From Thermoplasmata archaeon (GTDB lineage: Archaea > Thermoplasmatota > Thermoplasmata > UBA10834): a stretch of 5,578 bases of DNA. Location of the stretch: positions 1 to 5,578 of the forward strand of contig JALHSX010000028.1 in NCBI GenBank assembly GCA_022865445.1. The letters run 5' to 3'. A model generated the notes under the pieces. The model searched no databases, had not been told where the DNA came from, and saw nothing but the letters and a program-made list of their open reading frames with translations. Position 1 is the stretch's first letter. Every line of letters starts with the position of its first letter. Of this stretch, positions 1-5,014 are shown piece by piece. A program made the translations under genes and the position numbers.

Positions 1-22
1 ACATATAGGGCAAGAAGGGTGT

Positions 23-541
23 TTATTGGTATCTGTCATACACGACCAGCTCCTCGATTCTCTTTCTGGGAGTGCGTTCTGGCGTCTCGTCCGGATAGCC
101 CAACGGGGTCAGGGCCACTACCCTGACGTCTTGTGGAATCCCAAGTATCTCTCGGACCTTATCCTCCTTGAACGAGGCGATCCAACAGGTTCCGAGACCT
201 GCTGCCTGAGCTGCGAGCGTGAGATGGTCGACTGCTATGGTGACATCGATCACGTGGCTGCTCATGTAGCCTCCAACGGTTGGGAACGCATCGTCCGGAA
301 TCCCACATGCCACAAGGACGATGGGAGCCTGCGCGATGAACTTCTGGCCATTCGAGGCGGCAGCAAGTTTCAACTTAGTCTCTTCATTCCTGGCAATCAC
401 GAATCTCCAGGGCTGAGCGTTGCACGCGGAGGGTGCAAATCTTGCGGCATTCAGAACATCCCTTCGAAGCGACTCGGGGACAGGGGTCGGTTTGTATCTC
501 CTGACGCTCCTGCGAGTCTTGATGGCCTCCATCAAGTCCAT
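23..541 (-). CDS. Nitroreductase family FMN-dependent oxidoreductase (172 aa)
   Basis: This is a complete small nitroreductase, a family of homodimeric cytosolic flavoenzymes that use NAD(P)H or another donor to reduce nitro groups, quinones, flavins or related substrates; the true substrate cannot be read from sequence. The N-terminal FMN-phosphate motif is visible as RRSVRRY (residues 10-16). It is followed by APSACNAQPW (36-45), typical of the flavin-binding loop, and by GLGTCWI (115-121) and GYP (148-150) in the second half of the fold. At 172 residues it fits the short nitroreductase class. The ATG at 541 is preferred because the helix MDLMEAIKTRRS matches the usual family N-terminus; the Met at residue 4 is an alternative. 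Only a weak GTGA (549-546) precedes it. It lies 105 bp downstream of the Lrp-type regulator on the same strand, so co-transcription is possible but not shown. The family call is secure; the specific function is unknown. Confidence 0.93.
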   Translation of the reverse strand: MDLMEAIKTRRSVRRYKPTPVPESLRRDVLNAARFAPSACNAQPWRFVIARNEETKLKLAAASNGQKFIAQAPIVLVACGIPDDAFPTVGGYMSSHVIDVTIAVDHLTLAAQAAGLGTCWIASFKEDKVREILGIPQDVRVVALTPLGYPDETPERTPRKRIEELVVYDRYQ

Positions 542-575
542 TGATTCACTGTCTTTTTAGTAACCATTGACAGAA

Positions 576-590
576 CATTAACTTTTGCCT
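576..590 (-). promoter_or_regulatory. Possible promoter of the nitroreductase gene
   Basis: On the minus strand the stretch GGCAAAAGTTAATG, 35-49 bases upstream of the nitroreductase ATG, resembles a degenerate archaeal BRE plus TATA element. It would place transcription start roughly 10-15 bases before the ATG, giving a short leader. The match is poor and the gene could instead be read through from the regulator upstream. Confidence 0.25.
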
Positions 591-646
591 GTCATTTTTG
601 CTGAGCGAGAACATCTGGCTGATGAGGCTGATTCCCGACAGCTCTC

Positions 647-1045
647 CTAGCCCTCGATGAGCTTGATCAATGTCGAGGTTCTCAGGACTCCGGGGAACGC
701 TCTGAGCTCGTCGACCTTCTTGTTCAGCTCATCTAGAGAATCTGCTCTAAGTCTCACGGCGACGTCAAACTCCCCTGAACACTCGAACACGCTGTCCGAC
801 AGCTGTCTGGCTTTCTCCTTGACAGCAGTCGTCCGGCCGACGTTCGTGTCTATGAGCACTATCCCCTCCACACCTATGGGTGATGTCTCGACCGTGAACT
901 TCTTGATGATGCGCTCCCGGGTGAGTTTCTCGATCCTAGCGCGGACCGCCCTCTCAGTCAGACTGATCTGGCGGGCGATCTCGGTGTTCTTCATCCTTGA
1001 GTTCCCTCTGAGAAGATTGAGGATCTTGACGTCTGTGTCGTCCAT
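647..1045 (-). CDS. Lrp/AsnC family transcriptional regulator (132 aa)
   Basis: This is a complete feast/famine regulator, the class of DNA-binding proteins that form dimers to octamers and often respond to amino acids. The N-terminus MDDTDVKILNLLRGNSR is the standard start of the AsnC winged helix-turn-helix. The HTH covers about residues 19-45, with the recognition helix around LTERAVRARIEKL. A short linker leads to an RAM/AsnC ligand-binding domain (about 58-132), with GEFDVAVRL (91-99) and PGVLRTST (118-125) at the places where effector-binding and dimer-contact elements usually lie. It is slightly short for the family (about 140-165), mainly because both ends are compact. The ATG at 1045 fits the family alignment and has no clear Shine-Dalgarno site. 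It is divergent from the solute-binding protein gene across 176 bp containing palindromes, so autoregulation or control of that gene is plausible inference. The ligand is unknown. Confidence 0.92.
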   Translation of the reverse strand: MDDTDVKILNLLRGNSRMKNTEIARQISLTERAVRARIEKLTRERIIKKFTVETSPIGVEGIVLIDTNVGRTTAVKEKARQLSDSVFECSGEFDVAVRLRADSLDELNKKVDELRAFPGVLRTSTLIKLIEG

Positions 1046-1086
1046 GAGCAGGGTAAGGGTGTTCCTGTTTTCGTACCTTTCGCTCG

Positions 1087-1105
1087 CTGACGGTCAGATT
1101 ATGAA
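1087..1105 (-). promoter_or_regulatory. Candidate Lrp-gene promoter with overlapping palindromic operator
   Basis: A perfect 11-bp palindrome, CTGAC-G-GTCAG, occupies 1087-1097. It abuts and shares one base with a TATA-like minus-strand element, TTCATAATC (1105-1097). If that element is used, transcription of the regulator would begin near 1075 and the palindrome would sit between TATA and start site, a common place for archaeal repressors to act. The palindrome is seen directly; the promoter assignment and operator role are inference, and the TATA match is moderate. Confidence 0.35.
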
Positions 1106-1139
1106 TTGGCAGCTTGGTCGAGAGTTCCGAAGGAGACAC

Positions 1140-1158
1140 GTCAGCAATCCTTTATTAT
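1140..1158 (+). promoter_or_regulatory. Likely promoter of the solute-binding protein gene
   Basis: TTTATTAT at 1151-1158 is a good archaeal TATA element in otherwise GC-rich DNA. It would set transcription start near 1180, leaving a leader of about 40 bases that includes the 1193-1209 palindrome and the Shine-Dalgarno site. A GTCAG half-site (1140-1144), the same pentamer as one arm of the 1087-1097 palindrome, lies just upstream where BRE or regulator contacts would fall. Confidence 0.5.
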
Positions 1159-1192
1159 CAAGAATACCTCTGCGACTCCCCCGACGAAGGAA

Positions 1193-1209
1193 ATGCCCGA
1201 CCAGGGCAT
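1193..1209 (+). repeat. Perfect 6-bp inverted repeat in the leader of the solute-binding protein gene
   Basis: ATGCCC (1193-1198), spacer GACCA, then GGGCAT (1204-1209). In RNA this forms a six-pair hairpin with a five-base loop, ending one base before the Shine-Dalgarno sequence; in DNA it is a 17-bp interrupted palindrome suitable for a dimeric regulator. It lies between the predicted transcription start and the GTG start codon. Function is inference. Confidence 0.5.
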
Positions 1210-1210
1210 G

Positions 1211-1216
1211 GGTGAG
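1211..1216 (+). promoter_or_regulatory. Shine-Dalgarno site deciding the GTG start
   Basis: GGTGAG complements the 3' end of archaeal 16S rRNA (anti-Shine-Dalgarno core CACC) and lies five to six bases before the GTG at 1222. The nearby ATG at 1208 is out of frame, so this site supports GTG as the true start of the solute-binding protein. Confidence 0.7.
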
Positions 1217-1221
1217 TCTCT

Positions 1222-2883
1222 GTGGGAGAGGAATCTCGGAAGATTCGGGAGTTGCGGAACATCAAGATAACAGCGGCCGCGCTGATTGTGGTCGCTGTAG
1301 TCCTGATAAGCGGTGTGATCTACGTCGGAATGACCAGCAAACGTGGAAGCGGAACCGTGCTCGTTTACTGCACCGCCAACCACGCTCTCACGCTTGATCC
1401 CGCCGACGCGGACGATATCGGATCGATCGCGCCAATAAGCAACATTTACGAGACCCTCATCAGGTATTCATCCGATGAGGAAGCCCTGGGATTCCTGGAG
1501 GGTTTGGCAACTAGCTGGACAACATCCACCGACGGCCTCTGGTACAACTTCACGCTCCGCGAGCGCGTCCGGTTCTCGAACGGAAACCTGCTGACAGCAT
1601 CCGATGTCAGGTTCAGCATCGAGCGCGTCCTTTCCATGGACTCCCCGAACACAGGGATTGCGCGAATCCTCAGCAGGAGCATCGATCTGAACAGCACTCA
1701 AGCCTTGGACGACTGCCACTTGTCGATAAAGCTGAAAGAGCCATATGCTGGATTCCTTGCGACGATAGCCCAGCCATTCCCTCTGTCGATCCTCGACCGC
1801 GAGTCCACGCTCGAGCATTATTCGGCGGCGGACAAGTATGCCCACGATTTCATGAGCAGCAATCCAATAGGAACAGGGCCCTACATGCTTGAGAGATGGC
1901 AGAAGGGAAGCGAGGTGGTCTTGGTCAAGAACCCTCTACATTGGAGAGGGTGGTCCGGCAACCACACTGACAAGGTGGTGATCAAGGAGGTCGCGGATGC
2001 GGAGTCGATCACGAGCGCCCTTCAGGCGGGCAAGGCCGACATTGCCGATGTCCCCATATCGAACCTATCCGATATTGCGGGCTACCCAGACCTCGTTGCC
2101 AAGACGTTCCGAACCTATGACATCGAGATCGCTGTCATGAACATGGCCCATTCGAGGACGAGCCATTCGTTCATGAAAGACCCGAAGGTCCGACAGGCCC
2201 TTTCCTACGCTTTCGACTACCTCAATACCTCGGTACAGTTGTATCAAGGCCATATGGAAGGACTGAACGGCTGCATACCAAACGGCCTCCCGTTCTCTGC
2301 GGAATCGCAGCCCATGAAGCGTTTCATCTACAACCTGAACTTGGCCTCCGACCTGCTCAACTCCTCGGGCTACTTCCTCGACGTCGCGAACCACCGGTTC
2401 AACGGGACCACGATGGAGCTAGTCGTTCAAGGTGGGGACCCGCTCCGGATGGCCTCTGCGGATTCATATGCTGTCAGCCTCCGGAGGCTGGGAGTCTTTG
2501 CCACTGTAGAGGAAGGCAACAGCAGCATCCTTGAGAAAAGTGGCAACTGGGACATGTTCTTCGCGAAGAAGGCGCTTCGTTATCCAGACCCGGATGACTA
2601 TGTGACCCAACTCCTCGTTTCCTCTGCGAGTGGGGGCGATTTCTTCCGCTCCGGCATCTCTGACTCCATCATCGATTCTGCTGCTCGTGCAGCTTCTGCG
2701 AGCATGTCGGAATCCTCCAGGCTCAGAGCCTATGGACTGATCTGGCAGGAATCGAATGAGAATCCGAACATGATCTTGATCGGGCAGCTCGATTGTGTCC
2801 TGGTTTCGAAGAACCTTGCGATGGGATTTCAATTCGACCCGGTCATGAGGCTTGACTTCTACACATTGTGGAGAAGCGCGTAG
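1222..2883 (+). CDS. Membrane-anchored ABC-type solute-binding protein, family 5 (peptide/oligosaccharide type) (553 aa)
   Basis: This is an extracytoplasmic substrate-binding protein of the SBP_bac_5 (DppA/OppA) family, which captures oligopeptides, oligosaccharides or similar ligands for an ABC importer. A basic N-terminus (KIRELRNIK) is followed by one hydrophobic segment (about 16-36) with no lipobox cysteine, so a signal anchor holding the protein outside the cell is likely. The mature part opens with LTLDPADADD (57-66) and YETLI (76-80). The family signature covers about 107-136, ending ASDVRFSIERVL. NPIGTGPYMLERW (214-226), DPKVRQALSYAFD (320-332) and YPDPDDY (454-460) are further landmarks. 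Eight N-x-S/T sequons (N109, 157, 247, 281, 335, 380, 394, 433) suggest surface N-glycosylation. Length is normal for the family. There is no adjacent permease or ATPase gene: the gene is monocistronic and meets a tRNA head-on. Substrate is unknown. Confidence 0.93.
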   Translation: MGEESRKIRELRNIKITAAALIVVAVVLISGVIYVGMTSKRGSGTVLVYCTANHALTLDPADADDIGSIAPISNIYETLIRYSSDEEALGFLEGLATSWTTSTDGLWYNFTLRERVRFSNGNLLTASDVRFSIERVLSMDSPNTGIARILSRSIDLNSTQALDDCHLSIKLKEPYAGFLATIAQPFPLSILDRESTLEHYSAADKYAHDFMSSNPIGTGPYMLERWQKGSEVVLVKNPLHWRGWSGNHTDKVVIKEVADAESITSALQAGKADIADVPISNLSDIAGYPDLVAKTFRTYDIEIAVMNMAHSRTSHSFMKDPKVRQALSYAFDYLNTSVQLYQGHMEGLNGCIPNGLPFSAESQPMKRFIYNLNLASDLLNSSGYFLDVANHRFNGTTMELVVQGGDPLRMASADSYAVSLRRLGVFATVEEGNSSILEKSGNWDMFFAKKALRYPDPDDYVTQLLVSSASGGDFFRSGISDSIIDSAARAASASMSESSRLRAYGLIWQESNENPNMILIGQLDCVLVSKNLAMGFQFDPVMRLDFYTLWRSA

Positions 2884-2912
2884 TTGGCACGGCGTTCGTT
2901 GGCGAGAAGAAG

Positions 2913-2987
2913 TGGGCCCAACCGGATTCGGACCGGTGACCTCCCGGTTATCAGCCGGGTGCTCCAACCATGCTAAGCTATGGGCCC
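2913..2987 (-). tRNA. tRNA-Ile (GAT anticodon)
   Basis: The minus strand folds into a complete 75-nt cloverleaf. The acceptor stem is GGGCCCA/TGGGCCC with discriminator A73. The D arm is GCTT/GAGC with a ten-base loop containing GG. The anticodon stem is CCCGG/CCGGG around loop CTGATAA, giving anticodon GAT (isoleucine). The variable loop is AGGTC, with C48 able to pair with G15, and the T stem is ACCGG/CCGGT. No intron is present and CCA is not encoded, so the end is added after transcription, as usual in archaea. The T loop reads TCCGAAT, with C where position 55 is normally T, and position 21 is G rather than the usual A. The gene has its own promoter in the 64-bp gap after the C45 hydrolase gene. 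Confidence 0.96.
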
Positions 2988-3018
2988 ATGATGGCTCTTG
3001 CGCCATACCGTAATGTGC

Positions 3019-3034
3019 ATTAAATACTTTCCGT
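3019..3034 (-). promoter_or_regulatory. Archaeal BRE/TATA promoter of tRNA-Ile
   Basis: The minus strand reads ACGGAAAG-TATTTAAT: TATTTAAT is a strong TATA box (3026-3019), and the purine-rich CGGAAA just upstream fits the BRE pattern S-R-N-A-A-W. Spacing of about 26-27 bases puts transcription start near 2996, about nine bases before the mature tRNA 5' end at 2987, consistent with a short leader removed by RNase P. Confidence 0.75.
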
Positions 3035-3051
3035 GTTGGCTTCGATGCCAT

Positions 3052-4146
3052 TCACTTCTTCAGCGACAGCTTCACGTAAGAACTGTTGCAGGGTTTCCCC
3101 TTGAGCACATGGACCTCGAGGTTGGTCAGATCATAGACTATCGAGAAGATGGTCTCCGAGACGTCCAGTGGATGCCTCCCCGGGTCTGCATGCCGACATA
3201 TCGAGCCGGGCTTGTTGACGTGATCGCTGAGAATGGACTTGAGCGAGTCCACTGTCACCTCTCCAAGTTGGTCCTCGATGAGTCTCAGGGCTCTGTTGTA
3301 CCTGAAGACCGAACATGTGATCGACGAAGGATCCGATTCGAATCTCTCCATCTTCGTGGAAATGTAGTGGTTCGTATGCACGAGGTATCCGTCGAAGGCA
3401 TACAGCCAAGCGCAGTCGGTCGCGGAGCCCTCGAGAGAGTATATCTCCCCGTTCTTGTCAGAGACGATGTTGTTGTAGCTCGATGCGCGCTCGGCGGGCA
3501 TCGCGAAGACCATAGCCTCGCCAATCCGCTTGGCCTCAAGCACCTTCCTGACCGGGAATATCTTCGGGATGCCGATTCTCACGTCGTTGGGATCGAGCGC
3601 GTTGCCTGTGAGACTTATGCCGGCACTGTTCATCCCGCAGGAAGGCAGGAGGCCGGCGTACGAGGTGGCGAAGAACTCTGGCTTCCCGTTCGGTTTCGCA
3701 TGCAAGAGCACGACCGTGTCTAGGCAGTCGTTCGACCAGTCCTCGTTGTGGGCCGCTAATACCCTTCCATCGGAGGTGACATCGCCGTTGACCGCGATGT
3801 CGGTGCACCCCTTGAAACCCTGTGACGAAAGCAACTCATGGCAACACATCGCGAAGGTGTCTTCGAAGGGCAGCTTAGCACCCTCAGAGTACCCTTTGAT
3901 CTCCTCCACGAAGCTCGGATAGAATTCCTCCGCATATGGCAGAAAGAGCTTGGACCGCTCGACTGCCTTCTGCCAGGTATAGCCAGTGCCGTACTGCACT
4001 GCGGCAGAGATTGCCTTCCTGTACGCGACACCTCTCGCGCTGCAGATCTTACCTATCTTCTTGCCCATCTCGAAAGGTCTGCCCGAGGCCTCCACCAACG
4101 GCAAAGTGCTCTTCCTGCTCATGATATCGGAGAGCCCTGAGGGCAT
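3052..4146 (-). CDS. C45-family autoproteolytic acyltransferase/hydrolase (Ntn-hydrolase, 356-364 aa)
   Basis: This protein resembles the acyl-CoA:6-aminopenicillanate acyltransferase (peptidase C45) family, Ntn hydrolases that self-cleave before a cysteine, which then becomes the N-terminal nucleophile for amide hydrolysis or acyl transfer. The expected cleavage site is GCTDIAV, between Gly113 and Cys114, giving subunits of about 113 and 251 residues. AHNEDW (132-137) matches the conserved N-x-D/W segment after the nucleophile, HTNHY (257-261) supplies the family's conserved Asn, and SICRH (316-320) plus TIFSIVYDL (332-340) match the C-terminal core. No signal peptide or membrane segment is seen, so it is probably cytosolic. 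The ATG at 4146 gives 364 residues, but the ATG at 4122 (residue 9) directly precedes the conserved LPLVEASGRPFEMG region and fits the upstream TATA element better. It lies 34 bp after the KaiC-like gene. The natural substrate is unknown. Confidence 0.9.
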   Translation of the reverse strand: MPSGLSDIMSRKSTLPLVEASGRPFEMGKKIGKICSARGVAYRKAISAAVQYGTGYTWQKAVERSKLFLPYAEEFYPSFVEEIKGYSEGAKLPFEDTFAMCCHELLSSQGFKGCTDIAVNGDVTSDGRVLAAHNEDWSNDCLDTVVLLHAKPNGKPEFFATSYAGLLPSCGMNSAGISLTGNALDPNDVRIGIPKIFPVRKVLEAKRIGEAMVFAMPAERASSYNNIVSDKNGEIYSLEGSATDCAWLYAFDGYLVHTNHYISTKMERFESDPSSITCSVFRYNRALRLIEDQLGEVTVDSLKSILSDHVNKPGSICRHADPGRHPLDVSETIFSIVYDLTNLEVHVLKGKPCNSSYVKLSLKK

Positions 4147-4153
4147 TCCACCG

Positions 4154-4161
4154 TAAAATAA
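4154..4161 (-). promoter_or_regulatory. TATA-like element before the C45 hydrolase gene
   Basis: The minus strand reads TTATTTTA in the 34-bp gap after the KaiC-like gene. Archaeal spacing predicts transcription start near 4131, which is inside the longest reading frame but about nine bases before the internal ATG at 4122. This favours the 356-residue form and an independent transcript. A GGTGG sits only about two bases from the ATG at 4146, too close for a normal Shine-Dalgarno site. Confidence 0.4.
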
Positions 4162-4180
4162 TGTGTCGTATCCGCGGCGA

Positions 4181-5014
4181 CTACCTACCGTACTGTGTGA
4201 AAGCCTGGAGCATCTTCATCGTAGTCTTAGGTATCTTCTTCCGTGAGTCGACCGACACGCCCGTCTCCGTTATCGTCATCGGGCGAGGCATGGTATCATG
4301 CTGCGAACCCCTGAACTTCTCGATCGTCACGCATCGATCGGTCTTGTTTGCCACCATCCGTTTGTGGAGCCTTATCTCCCCCCTAGAGATGAATATCTCC
4401 GGCTCGAGCTCAGTCTGGTCCGGAAGATCGGTGACGATGAGGCTCGTCACTCCTGACTCCGAAAGGAACCTGAGCAACGACACTATGCTCGTGGACAGAT
4501 CATCCATCATCTCCGATAGATGTTTCAGGGACGTGAGGGAATCGATCACCACTCGCGAGTATTTCACGTCCTGGAGCTCCTGTTTCAACATCAGTTGGAG
4601 CGACGGTATGGATATCTCCGGGGCAGTCTGTTTCATCGCTTCCGTCTTCGCGCTCGGACCCGCATCGCGCAGGGAGCCAACACTCCTCTGAGCGGCCACC
4701 TCGACCATCGAGACGCGCTTGCTGAATGACTTCGAGGCAGGGTGCACGTCGAGGATCCTTATCTTGCCGACATCCCATCCGAGCGCGCGCACATTCTCCC
4801 TTATCTCAACGGGAGGTTCGTCGATCGCTACCAGGAGCGCGCGCTCGCCCTGCTTCACGCCTTGATGGAGGAATTGGATCGCCAGGATAGACTTGCCGCT
4901 GCCCGTCGTCCCTGACACCACATACGGCCTTCCTGGGATGAGGCCGCCCCTCAACATGTCATCGAGTCCGGGCACGCCAGTGCTGACCCTATCGCCGCTC
5001 GGCTGCGCGGTCAT
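4181..5014 (-). CDS. KaiC/GvpD-type RecA-fold ATPase, single domain (277 aa)
   Basis: This is a complete single-domain KaiC-like ATPase, part of an archaeal group used in signalling and regulatory roles rather than DNA recombination. The entry motif STGVPGLDDMLRGGLIPG (11-28) is followed by Walker A GTTGSGKS (35-42). AIDEPPVEIRENVRALGWD (63-81) corresponds to the KaiC segment carrying the paired catalytic glutamates, here Asp65-Glu66. Walker B is RVVID (154-158), then RGEIRLHK (211-218) and KFRGSQHD (233-240), the KaiC signature near the subunit interface. No second KaiC domain or obvious autophosphorylation tail is present. The ATG at 5014 shares ATGA with the stop of the upstream paralogue, so translation is probably coupled; the only purine-rich site, GGGGG at 5028-5024, is 9 bases away. 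Function is unassigned: regulator, sensor partner or ATP-dependent switch are all possible. Confidence 0.92.
   Translation of the reverse strand: MTAQPSGDRVSTGVPGLDDMLRGGLIPGRPYVVSGTTGSGKSILAIQFLHQGVKQGERALLVAIDEPPVEIRENVRALGWDVGKIRILDVHPASKSFSKRVSMVEVAAQRSVGSLRDAGPSAKTEAMKQTAPEISIPSLQLMLKQELQDVKYSRVVIDSLTSLKHLSEMMDDLSTSIVSLLRFLSESGVTSLIVTDLPDQTELEPEIFISRGEIRLHKRMVANKTDRCVTIEKFRGSQHDTMPRPMTITETGVSVDSRKKIPKTTMKMLQAFTQYGR

Noticed and set aside
26..544. 172-codon plus-strand frame opposite the nitroreductase gene
   Set aside because: It is antisense to a clear nitroreductase, has no family-like features, and its length merely mirrors the real gene.
954..966. Interrupted palindrome TCAGT-CAG-ACTGA inside the Lrp-type gene
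   Set aside because: It is within the coding sequence for the helix-turn-helix and is short enough to arise by chance; no independent support for an operator.
1208..1210. ATG as the start of the solute-binding protein
   Set aside because: It is out of frame and lies within the palindrome upstream of the Shine-Dalgarno site; GTG at 1222 is correctly spaced.
657..1397. 246-codon plus-strand frame across the Lrp-type gene and the start of the solute-binding protein gene
   Set aside because: It is antisense to the regulator, then out of frame with the binding protein; Ser/Arg-rich composition fits a shadow frame.
3037..3050. Small inverted repeat TGGC-TTCGAT-GCCA after the C45 gene, considered as a terminator
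   Set aside because: The stem has only four pairs, has no following T-run on the minus strand, and overlaps the approach to the tRNA promoter.
2464..3051. 195-codon minus-strand frame covering the tRNA and the end of the binding-protein gene
   Set aside because: It reads through the tRNA (the segment ending NPVGPT is translated tRNA sequence) and is antisense to the binding protein.
2998..3723. 241-codon plus-strand frame opposite the C45 hydrolase
   Set aside because: The opposite strand carries all the conserved C45 motifs; this frame has none of its own.
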